Source of the DNA: Tolypothrix sp. NIES-4075
Lineage (GTDB): Bacteria; Cyanobacteriota; Cyanobacteriia; Cyanobacteriales; Nostocaceae
Assembly: GCF_002218085.1 (NCBI RefSeq)
Contig: NZ_BDUC01000027.1
Location: forward strand, 1-25,716
Direction of reading: 5' to 3'
DNA length: 25,716 nt
The position numbers and the translations under genes were made by a program. This document shows positions 6,173 through 12,602 of the stretch, in pieces (the first letter of the stretch is position 1; the number at the start of each line of letters is the position of its first letter). A model generated the notes under the pieces. That model was not told the origin of the DNA. It did no database searches and saw only the letters and a list, made by a program, of their open reading frames with translations.

Positions 6173-8176
6173 CTAATCGACTAATCTGTAACTATCTTCG
6201 CCTGTACAAATGACTTTCTCTTTTTGCACAAGGAGGTTGAGTTCTTCGCGGATTTGTGCTTCCGATACGCCCTTGAATTTACTACCAGCATTCTGTTTAA
6301 TTTGACGTGGAGTCTTTGCGCCTTTCCCCTTGAGATAATCAACCAGTTTGGTTTGAATTTCGGTTAGTTTAATGTCTGGGCTTGCTTGATTATCATCACT
6401 AGTATTTTCATCAACACCATGATTGGTTGTTTGATTAAGCGGACTATTTATATTAGTCGTGGATACATCAATATCAAATTCCAGCCTCAGTAGATTATCA
6501 AGATATTCCGGACTTACAGTATCTAGTTGAATAGCTGGTTTAATTCCTGGCTTATAACTGGTGATGTCTGGCAGAATATCTAGCTGCATCGGATCAACTG
6601 AGATAAATATTAGCGGTTGACCTAATTGCTTGGATTGTGGTTTTAGTTCGTTAAATCTTTCTTTTAATTGAAGCCTTAGTGCTGCATCTTCTACAATCTT
6701 GGCATTAGTTATTAGGTTGTACAGTACACCATAACTATCATTAACCGTACCGTCTGCTTCAACGTTGTAATTACCTTGGGCGATGATGTAGAGGTTTTTT
6801 CTAATATTGGAATCACCGATACCCAATGCTGCTAAATTGAATGATTGAGTGTCGATAATTAGGCAAACATTCAGTTCCCGACCAACAGTGATAATGGTCG
6901 AGATTTTCTTGAGGTAGGGCTGAAACCATTGTTCGTCCTTAACTGTTTCGTATTGAGAATGCCAATCGGCAAGGATTAACCTGACTGGTTGGTTGTCGAA
7001 TTCGTGGCGGCGATGTTCTGGAACCCTGCGGCGCTGATCGTAAATGTTGTAAACTTGGTCAATGGCTGCCATCGCCAGTTGCGGTTCTAGGGGGTCGAAT
7101 AAAAGCACCCGTCCTTTTTTGTCTAAGCCGCAGAAAGAATCGTTCTTCTGAGCGATCGCCCAAACTGAGGCTCCTTGGAATCGCTCGTTAAATTTGGTCA
7201 GCATGTAACTCTCAGTTACGCTTTTACCAGCACCAGTACCACCGACAATGAGTGTTGAACGTTTTGCAGCCAAGATTCTGTTAAGTGGTTCAAGTGTGGG
7301 ACTGGGGCTGTCATGGGGCTTATCCTGAGTCGGCTCAATTTGTTGAGGTTCACCCTCTACAATTGCTCCCTTGTCTCCTTCTCCCTCTACCTTGTCTCTG
7401 GGGTCAATTGTCCCTTGTAGGGTTTGAGAGCCTTGCAAATAGGGGGTTTTCTGAGACTTGAGAAAGTTAACATACTCCTGCTTCTGCTGTTCCGTCATAC
7501 CAGCGGTTTCAGCTTCAAACACCGCGTCTTTTGCCTCCATTTGGGTGATAAGGATTTCGGTTTCGCCCAAGATTTCAGCCTTTTGAATATCTACCGTGCG
7601 ATCGTTGGCAATAAGGTCAAGTTCGGACTGTAATTTAACTTCTTTGATAGCGACTTCCCGGTAGTCGTCTAACAATTGCTCGCGCGCTTTAAGTTCAGCT
7701 TGTGCTACATCGCGTTTTTCAGCAACAGTTTGGAAGTTAGCCAGTTTGCGCTCGGTGTCTTGCAAATGCCGGAGCATCCATCCCGCAGAGGCAAACCCAA
7801 CGAATGCACCCACTGCCCACAGTGGTTTGAGGGGATTACTGGCTTTAACTAAGCCCTTGGGTGAAATACCGAGATTGGGTACAATAGTGGTGGGCATTCC
7901 GTCTTTCTTCCACTGCTGCCAATGCCACAAGGTCATGCGGTAGGGACGGTTGTGATTATCGACACAGCGTAATTCGTTCTGGGGAGTGCGGATGCAGAAA
8001 TAAATGCGCTCTGTTGATTCACCTGTCCAGGCAACAGCAGCGCAAGTTATGCCAACAGTGAGAGAAACCCCAACGCTGACAATCTTCTTATCAAAGGACA
8101 ATCCCCCAAACCACTGCATGAAGCTGGATTGTTGAGCTGAGGCTAGTTCCGAGTGTTTATCGCTCAAATAGCTCAT
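6173..8176 (-). CDS. Membrane-anchored P-loop ATPase, FtsK/TraD-like
   Basis: This 667-aa protein has two probable membrane segments, at residues about 31-50 and 118-134. A long charged coiled-coil region spans about 135-240 (KLANFQTVAEKRDVAQAELK and following). A P-loop ATPase domain follows, with Walker A GGTGAGKS at 312-319 and a Walker B-like LILAD near 400-404. The C-terminal 65 residues (from LTEIQTKLVDYLKGKG) read as a winged helix, comparable in position to the gamma domain of FtsK. Membrane anchor plus motor plus DNA-binding tail is the plan of FtsK/SpoIIIE translocases and conjugative coupling proteins, but overall similarity is not recognisable by eye. It is the last gene of the operon and its ATG overlaps the TGA of the gene before it. 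With a relaxase on the same DNA, a coupling-protein role is possible; plasmid segregation is the alternative. Confidence 0.75.
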   Translation of the reverse strand: MSYLSDKHSELASAQQSSFMQWFGGLSFDKKIVSVGVSLTVGITCAAVAWTGESTERIYFCIRTPQNELRCVDNHNRPYRMTLWHWQQWKKDGMPTTIVPNLGISPKGLVKASNPLKPLWAVGAFVGFASAGWMLRHLQDTERKLANFQTVAEKRDVAQAELKAREQLLDDYREVAIKEVKLQSELDLIANDRTVDIQKAEILGETEILITQMEAKDAVFEAETAGMTEQQKQEYVNFLKSQKTPYLQGSQTLQGTIDPRDKVEGEGDKGAIVEGEPQQIEPTQDKPHDSPSPTLEPLNRILAAKRSTLIVGGTGAGKSVTESYMLTKFNERFQGASVWAIAQKNDSFCGLDKKGRVLLFDPLEPQLAMAAIDQVYNIYDQRRRVPEHRRHEFDNQPVRLILADWHSQYETVKDEQWFQPYLKKISTIITVGRELNVCLIIDTQSFNLAALGIGDSNIRKNLYIIAQGNYNVEADGTVNDSYGVLYNLITNAKIVEDAALRLQLKERFNELKPQSKQLGQPLIFISVDPMQLDILPDITSYKPGIKPAIQLDTVSPEYLDNLLRLEFDIDVSTTNINSPLNQTTNHGVDENTSDDNQASPDIKLTEIQTKLVDYLKGKGAKTPRQIKQNAGSKFKGVSEAQIREELNLLVQKEKVICTGEDSYRLVD

Positions 8177-8715
8177 CTTCTCCCCCTACTGCCACTCTTC
8201 ACAAAAGCCAACATAATGGCAATAAATACTACAATCCCCAATCCCGGCACCCAGTTGTTCCCCTGAGTTGGGGGTGCGTACATCTGTTGGATTTCGCTTT
8301 GTGCCACAGTTTTTGATGTACTTGCCTCTACCCATTCAGAAACTGGTTCAGAGAGCGAACACAATAAGGCAACAGAAGCACTTGCACCTGTCATAATGTT
8401 GGCGATCGCTTTGTGTTTCCCCTCACCACAAGCTGTTGCGGTAAAGTAAAAATGGCTTACCCCCAAAGCGAGAAACATTCCAACAGGGTGGACTTGTAGC
8501 AGGTGGAAGGTAAAAATAACAGCCGAATTAAGAGATGCACCCGCTACAATCTCGCATAGATTGCCAGCCCTTCTAAATGTCCTCTCCCGGTTGTTTTCTG
8601 GCAGTGGTTTCTGTTGTGTGTTGGGTTGTTGGGATTTCTGTTGTTGTTGAACCAGCCCCGTATATTGGAAAGGGCTGGTATTAGTTGGGGTTTCAGGTTC
8701 TTTCCGTGCTAACAT
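8173..8715 (-). CDS. Multi-pass membrane protein of the actin-like operon
   Basis: This 180-aa protein has a Gln/Pro/Asn-rich N-terminal tail (about 45 residues). It then has three or four hydrophobic segments at residues about 52-73, 77-95, 103-120 and 153-173, and ends in a basic tail SGSRGRR. It begins 13 bp after the coiled-coil gene with AGGGG in the gap, and its TGA overlaps the ATG of the ATPase gene (ATGA). That overlap indicates translational coupling and stoichiometric need. No family was recognised. The likely role is a membrane partner or scaffold for the P-loop ATPase; this is inference from operon structure. Confidence 0.7.
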   Translation of the reverse strand: MLARKEPETPTNTSPFQYTGLVQQQQKSQQPNTQQKPLPENNRERTFRRAGNLCEIVAGASLNSAVIFTFHLLQVHPVGMFLALGVSHFYFTATACGEGKHKAIANIMTGASASVALLCSLSEPVSEWVEASTSKTVAQSEIQQMYAPPTQGNNWVPGLGIVVFIAIMLAFVKSGSRGRR

Positions 8716-8728
8716 CCAGCATCCCCTT

Positions 8729-9448
8729 TTAGCGGTTTCCTAGTCCATTCCAGAAATTAGTCCACCAATTCCCAAAGCCCCGAACAGTGCCACTTGCTGA
8801 TACGGAACTAGCTGGAGCGCCGCTGTCAGCAACTGATACTGGTATCGTCTCCGGTTGCTCAAGATTAGGGTTCAACGCCCTGGAACCGTGTCTGGCACGA
8901 GCAAGTAATTCCTGCCTTCTGGCTCTCAATCCCTCTTGGATGGTTTGCCGTTGCTCGCTTACTTGGTGGCGACTCTCGATGTTAGACATTTTGTTTTCAT
9001 GCCGCCACAGTTCCCCTTGTAAATCCTGGTGCAGTTGAGCTGCAATTTCAGTAAGGGCATTCTTCCGCTTTTGTTCAATCCGCAGTAGGTCAGCCCTATC
9101 TTGCGCGTCGATTTTTTGCATCTCGGCATCAAACTCACCGTTGAGCTTGCGGATTTTAGCGATCGCGTTCGCAACCTTGGAGCCGAACTGCTTCCGTAGT
9201 TCCGTCCACGTAACTTGCCCGTCAGCAAGCTTTTGCATTGCCTCGAAGTAGGTTTTGGCGTTTTCCAGAAACGGGTCGAGGTACTGGGCTAGCTGGTCGG
9301 TGTTCTGCGCCATATCAGCAAATTGTTCAAGTTTGCTGACATCACTAAGGTACGCCAGAATATCAGCGTCTACACCAGACCAAGCAAGAGCCTTTTCGTC
9401 GATGTGGGAGCTATGCCCCATTGCTGGGTTAGAAATTCCAAAGTCCAT
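8729..9448 (-). CDS. Long coiled-coil protein of the actin-like operon
   Basis: This 239-aa soluble protein starts at ATG 9448 behind AGGAGA. Residues 1-90 are acidic and helical. Residues about 80-190 form an extended charged coiled coil (IAKIRKLNGEFDAEMQKIDA onward). The tail is Ser/Ala-rich, ending with an aromatic motif FGNWWTNFWNGLGNR that could be an amphipathic or membrane-touching anchor. I know of no named family. Its place between an actin-like ATPase and two membrane proteins suggests that it links filament and membrane complex. Confidence 0.65.
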   Translation of the reverse strand: MDFGISNPAMGHSSHIDEKALAWSGVDADILAYLSDVSKLEQFADMAQNTDQLAQYLDPFLENAKTYFEAMQKLADGQVTWTELRKQFGSKVANAIAKIRKLNGEFDAEMQKIDAQDRADLLRIEQKRKNALTEIAAQLHQDLQGELWRHENKMSNIESRHQVSEQRQTIQEGLRARRQELLARARHGSRALNPNLEQPETIPVSVADSGAPASSVSASGTVRGFGNWWTNFWNGLGNR

Positions 9449-9602
9449 AAATTCTCCTGCATAAGTTCAATTTTTCGCCTTTTAGCTTCTGTATTCTGCT
9501 GGGATTGTTCCGAGCCAATTGCTTTAAACTCTGTACTAAAGAATGATTTCGCCCAACAAATCGCTCGATTTGATTTCAAAGAACGATTTGATCGGCGCTC
9601 AT
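9429..9602 (-). pseudogene. Small reading frame broken by one in-frame TGA
   Basis: An ATG at 9602-9600 overlaps the stop of the preceding gene as ATGA, the same coupling used elsewhere in this operon. The frame reads MSADQIVL, then TGA (9578-9576), then NQIERFVGRNHSLVQSLKQL and on to TAA at 9431-9429, for 58 codons. The text beyond the TGA is helical and basic and looks like real protein. It fills the only sizeable gap in the operon and runs 20 bp into the next gene. The simplest reading is a recently inactivated small gene. A sequencing error or an 8-codon leader that couples translation are alternatives. Confidence 0.45.
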
Positions 9603-9940
9603 GCTGCCTCCTCCTCGTATAAATCACCCAAAGAAGCGTCAAATTCAAAGTTGTCTGGTTCTGGTATATATGTTTTAAGTGTTGGAACATCAGCCACCTG
9701 TTGGTTCAACCCAACTCTGTTACCTGGAACCCAACTCATGAGCCAACCAAACAGTTTGGCAAACGGTATCTGTTTCGCCATCGACTGTGCCAATTTATGC
9801 TCGTACAAAAGGGCGTTGGTCAGGGTTGTTAGGTCAGCGCTTGTAGCTGCATTCCCTGGTTTGTCTAAAACCCTTTGTGCATGAGACTTGAGATATTCCT
9901 CAATATGTGGTTCCAGGCGCACTCGTTTGTTTTCAGCCAT
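9599..9940 (-). CDS. Small protein after the actin-like ATPase, possible ParR-like partner
   Basis: This protein is 113 aa from ATG 9940, which lies 2 bp after the TAG of the actin-like gene, and the Shine-Dalgarno is in the end of that gene. Residues 1-50 contain a basic start (MAENKRVRLEPHIEEYLKSH) and helices. The middle holds a short hydrophobic patch FAKLFGWLMSWVPG, and the last 25 residues are acidic (FEFDASLGDLYEEEAA). In type II partition systems the gene after the actin-like ATPase encodes the DNA-binding adaptor ParR, so this is the obvious candidate, but no ParR signature was recognised. The frame extends upstream to 10111 inside the actin-like gene; that extension is not needed. 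Confidence 0.6.
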   Translation of the reverse strand: MAENKRVRLEPHIEEYLKSHAQRVLDKPGNAATSADLTTLTNALLYEHKLAQSMAKQIPFAKLFGWLMSWVPGNRVGLNQQVADVPTLKTYIPEPDNFEFDASLGDLYEEEAA

Positions 9941-9942
9941 GA

Positions 9943-11019
9943 CTATTTCCCCCGCTGCATCCGACCAAATGCCATGCGCTGTAACCCCAAAGCATTTGCC
10001 CAGCATCCGGATGGCACTGGGGTAATCCCTTGCGATTGCAACATCTTCCCGACGAGAGGCATTTCTACACCGCCACCCCAAGCCACAAAGCTTTGTGCTG
10101 CATCTCTCCACTCTTCAATTTCTTTAAAGGCAAGGCGCAAGCGATCCGATAACCAAGGTTTGAGATGTCGTGCATAAATATGGCGGAAGTTGAAATTACG
10201 AGTGCCATACTGAAAGGTGGTGTTTTCAATACCCTGGCGGATAATCTCCACACTGCCAGCTTTGCCGGTGCCTAAAAATTGAATTAACTCACTGTCACTG
10301 GCGATCGCATCCAATAAATCAATACAACCACCCACGAACAACACTTGCCGATGGATAATTGCACCACCAGGGGCAAAAACTGTGGGAATAACTGTTGATG
10401 TTCCAAAATCAATGGCGATGGCATGAGCGCTGCGGTCAATTAATGGCTCAGGTTTGACTGAAACACAGTAGCTGTAAGACCCTGCGCCTTCGGGTACAAC
10501 CAAACTCACGTTTAAATTGACCTGTGAGGGTGGCGTATTTTTGCCGTTGAAACTGACTGTGTGACTGCCGTTGGTTTTCTCAGTTAACAAATCTTTGAAA
10601 ACCTTTACATTATGTATAGATAGCACCAGATGTAGGTTCCACTCTGGACGGTGGGGCAGGGTAGCCAACGCCCCAAGTAACGTATGCAAGCCATATTCAG
10701 CCTTCAACGTTGGGTCGTCACTGAGCTTTATGTGGGTTGTTGGAGCTTTCCAACTAGCAAGTGTACCTGTGAGGAATTCCCGTCCAACTAAATCCAACCT
10801 ATCGCCTGAGTGGTAGAAGAAGTGTCCACCCTCGTTAGATTGGAGGATATCGTGCAATTCTTCCTTGATTTCCAGCACTTTCGAGGGAGTGCGGGCTTTG
10901 ATTTGGCTTGATCCGATACCCAGGCAGACTTTGGTAAGTCCTGCCCCACAATCGACCCCAACGGCAATTGCTGGGCTAGTTTGGGATGTTTCAGCCGCTG
11001 TTGGCTGAGTAAGTATCAT
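9943..11019 (-). CDS. ParM/Alp-type actin-like ATPase
   Basis: Actin-like proteins of plasmids polymerise with ATP and push or position DNA. This 358-aa protein shows the fold's signatures in order: phosphate-1 loop VGVDCGAGLTKV (Asp23), phosphate-2 loop IDFGTST (Asp204 to Thr209), and adenosine motif VAWGGGVEMP at about 312-321. Length fits ParM and related archaeal or phage actins. GGAGA precedes ATG 11019. It is the first gene of a tight minus-strand operon ending at 6173. The leader carries an inverted repeat at 11053-11081. Because a ParA cassette is also present, its role may be something other than plain segregation. Confidence 0.85.
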   Translation of the reverse strand: MILTQPTAAETSQTSPAIAVGVDCGAGLTKVCLGIGSSQIKARTPSKVLEIKEELHDILQSNEGGHFFYHSGDRLDLVGREFLTGTLASWKAPTTHIKLSDDPTLKAEYGLHTLLGALATLPHRPEWNLHLVLSIHNVKVFKDLLTEKTNGSHTVSFNGKNTPPSQVNLNVSLVVPEGAGSYSYCVSVKPEPLIDRSAHAIAIDFGTSTVIPTVFAPGGAIIHRQVLFVGGCIDLLDAIASDSELIQFLGTGKAGSVEIIRQGIENTTFQYGTRNFNFRHIYARHLKPWLSDRLRLAFKEIEEWRDAAQSFVAWGGGVEMPLVGKMLQSQGITPVPSGCWANALGLQRMAFGRMQRGK

Positions 11020-11052
11020 GATTGATTTCTCCAGATAGTAGGGTGATCGGCG

Positions 11053-11081
11053 CTCAATCCATTGCTAGGGCTAGGATTGAG
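11053..11081. promoter_or_regulatory. Inverted repeat in the leader of the actin-like operon
   Basis: CTCAATCC (11053-11060) and GGATTGAG (11074-11081) form an 8-bp inverted repeat with a 13-bp spacer, with CTAG repeated inside. It lies 34 bp upstream of ATG 11019 and is a candidate operator for the operon, perhaps bound by one of the adjacent ribbon-helix-helix proteins. Confidence 0.5.
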
Positions 11082-11105
11082 GCGATTTTTGTCCATACAA
11101 CGAAT

Positions 11106-11176
11106 GTCGCCCAACTTGGACTGCTATTTGGCTTGCAGCACGGATTTTGGGCGTTTTTGGTTATAGTGGTAGGATA
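11106..11176 (+). promoter_or_regulatory. Promoter block, copy 1 of a 71-bp repeat
   Basis: TTGGGC (11147-11152) and TAGGAT (11170-11175) are separated by 17 bp, a sigma70-type layout. The whole 71-bp block recurs at 11508-11578 with 7 mismatches and no gap. Copy 1 drives the gene at 11274 and lies in the divergent region shared with the actin-like operon. Confidence 0.65.
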
Positions 11177-11239
11177 GCAATGTACCAGTGCATTAGTCAA
11201 CTAAGGCATAATCGATCTAAATATGTCGCTATACCAATA

Positions 11240-11263
11240 AACTGATGGATAAGTTCATCAGTT
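11240..11263. promoter_or_regulatory. Operator-like inverted repeat AACTGATG/CATCAGTT
   Basis: AACTGATG (11240-11247) and CATCAGTT (11256-11263) are exact inverted repeats with an 8-bp spacer, just before the small ribbon-helix-helix gene. It is a likely autoregulatory operator. Confidence 0.5.
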
Positions 11264-11273
11264 GCGGGATAAC

Positions 11274-11483
11274 GTGGCACAAGGAGAAACTTCTATTCGG
11301 GTATATCTAAAGCCAGAGGCAAAAGACAGATTTAAAACAACCTGTTTTCTCAAAGGGCTAAATATGTCTGATATTGCGGCTGAACTTATTGAGGACTGGT
11401 TGGTAAAAAATGCCGTAGATTTGCCTACTCCGCAAACCAAAAAATCTTCCTCACAAACTAAAAAACGTGAAGAAGAAACATGA
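11274..11483 (+). CDS. Small ribbon-helix-helix regulator (Arc/CopG-like), first of a pair
   Basis: About 70 aa, starting at GTG 11274; a TTG at 11262 would add 4 residues but overlaps the operator. The core SIRVYLKPEAKDRFKTTC then LKGLNMSDIAAELIEDWL has the beta-strand, helix, helix layout of the ribbon-helix-helix fold: a short strand with alternating residues, then two helices around NMSDIAAE. The C-terminal 20 residues are basic (KKSSSQTKKREEET). Such dimers bind short inverted operators like the one immediately upstream. It is transcribed away from the actin-like operon and may control both directions. It is similar in kind, not in sequence detail, to the gene at 11620. Confidence 0.7.
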   Translation: MAQGETSIRVYLKPEAKDRFKTTCFLKGLNMSDIAAELIEDWLVKNAVDLPTPQTKKSSSQTKKREEET

Positions 11484-11507
11484 ACGCGCAAGCGCCATTA
11501 CAAAAGA

Positions 11508-11578
11508 GTCACCCAACTTGGACTGCTATTTGTCTTGGAGCAAGGTTTTTGGGCGTTTTTGATTATAGGGGTAGGATA
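11508..11578 (+). promoter_or_regulatory. Promoter block, copy 2 of the 71-bp repeat
   Basis: TTGGGC (11549-11554) and TAGGAT (11572-11577) are again 17 bp apart. The block begins 24 bp after the stop of the first ribbon-helix-helix gene and stands before the second, so the promoter module has been duplicated while the downstream operators differ. Confidence 0.65.
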
Positions 11579-11585
11579 ACACGAC

Positions 11586-11617
11586 TTCGCGAACTCAAAA
11601 TTACATTAATTCGCGAA
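11586..11617. promoter_or_regulatory. Operator-like pair of TTCGCGAA palindromes
   Basis: The 8-bp palindrome TTCGCGAA occurs at 11586-11593 and 11610-11617, 24 bp apart and immediately before the second ribbon-helix-helix gene. The spacing, close to two helical turns, suits two dimers on one face of the DNA. Confidence 0.55.
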
Positions 11618-11619
11618 TA

Positions 11620-11883
11620 GTGAAAAAAATTAACCATCGTGACACAATGAACTCAAGAACAAGTAGAAATGATAAGACCTTGACAACGAAGCGAGACGAT
11701 CCAAATTATGCACAGGTGAGCGGTCATATCCCAGCCGAGGTAGCGAGGGAATTTGGCGTTCTCTGTGCCATCAAACAAATTACTAAGAGTGAAGCTATGG
11801 AAGAAGCAATAAAGTTGCTGCTAGAACTAAACAAAGAATTACTACCGCCAAAACCACCTAGCAAAGACAGGGGCGACACATGA
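11620..11883 (+). CDS. Second small ribbon-helix-helix regulator
   Basis: Up to 87 aa from GTG 11620, or 78 aa from ATG 11647. The core YAQVSGHIPAEVAREFGVLC then KQITKSEAMEEAIKLLLELN is a ribbon-helix-helix: a strand, then helix one to about Leu/Cys, a turn with TKSEAM, and helix two. The N-terminal extension is basic and polar, and the tail is Pro-rich. Its stop overlaps the start of the next frame (ATGA at 11880), so the two are translationally coupled. The TTCGCGAA pair upstream is the likely operator. Confidence 0.7.
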   Translation: MKKINHRDTMNSRTSRNDKTLTTKRDDPNYAQVSGHIPAEVAREFGVLCAIKQITKSEAMEEAIKLLLELNKELLPPKPPSKDRGDT

Positions 11884-12122
11884 ATGCAAGCAATATTGAC
11901 CCTTTTACACTGCCATCACTGTCATTAAACAAGTGTTCGCGCTTGCCATACTGTTTAGCCACCCAAGCGCGTGATGGAGAGCAAACATGTCTATATATCA
12001 GTAAAATCGTTAACCTTGCCCAAAGGTGGGCTACATATCACAGATCGAAGGAGGTAACAATTACACAAAAAGCCTTAAAAAAATCTACAGCCAAAAATAA
12101 GCACTCGCTGTTTCATGAGTGA
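11880..12122 (+). pseudogene. Degenerate, truncated GIY-YIG nuclease-like gene
   Basis: This is an 80-codon frame coupled by ATGA to the gene before it. The order NIDPFTLPSLSLNKCSRLPY, then CLYISKIVNLAQRWATYHR, matches small cyanobacterial GIY-YIG proteins, in which LPxC is followed by a GIYF-type strand and YIGxxxNLxxRW. Here the GIY strand is replaced by CLATQARD, YIG has become YIS, and the protein stops after a basic tail (ALKKSTAKNKHSL) instead of continuing the nuclease fold. RW and the following HR are kept. It is probably catalytically dead: either a decayed gene or a domesticated DNA-binding remnant. A hairpin at 12086-12135 covers the stop codon. Confidence 0.5.
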
Positions 12123-12135
12123 CGTTTTGGCTGTA
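12086..12135. terminator. Nested hairpin over the end of the GIY-YIG remnant
   Basis: TACAGCCAAAA (12086-12096) pairs with TTTTGGCTGTA (12125-12135), and CACTC (12102-12106) pairs with GAGTG (12117-12121) inside it. The stop codon lies within the stem-loop. With only a weak U tract it may be a terminator or an attenuating structure ahead of the replication gene. Confidence 0.5.
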
Positions 12136-12554
12136 AGATAGTTTTGCAACATATTTAGTTGTGCGGGTAGCGAACCTCTCCTGGGATTTATATCAATACT
12201 CTTGCTGTAGGAGGCGGGATGATATTTGAATAAATCAAACGGAAAGATTCACTGAAATGTGTTTTTGTCGTACACACATCGTATTTTGTGGGTTGGACTA
12301 AACACTAAGCGTCGTTACACTACGCGAGTAGTGCGTCTTCACACTTATTATCTTACAGGATAGCGTCCAGATTTATATGCTGATTCGCCACTTTTTGCTG
12401 CTAATTTACAAAAAAAGTAGAATCAACCTTATGTAAATTTTTGTTTCGCCATAGTTTTTCTTATCTGAGGCGAAACCAGATAAACGCAATCTAGTAAAGC
12501 TCGTTGTCGGGAAGCTTCTCTTGATATGACTTTACGCCAAGATGTAGCTGTGTA
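12136..12554. other. Leader region of the primase-helicase, candidate control or origin region
   Basis: No gene was seen. Two inverted repeats are present: CACTAC/GTAGTG at 12318-12333 with a 4-nt loop, and GTTTCGCC/GGCGAAAC at 12443-12476 with an 18-nt spacer. ATTTAC/GTAAAT also pair at about 12401-12437. AT-rich DNA and several dyads directly before a replication gene make this a candidate for copy control or an origin, but there are no classical iterons here. Confidence 0.35.
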
Positions 12555-12602
12555 ATGACATGCAACCCGCTCCAAAATCTACACAAACTTTTGGAGAGTA
12601 TC

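Noticed and set aside
9370..9690. 106-codon minus frame over the operon gap
   Set aside because: It runs through the end of one gene and the start of the next in a different frame and lacks a start signal; the ATGA-coupled frame with one TGA is the better reading.
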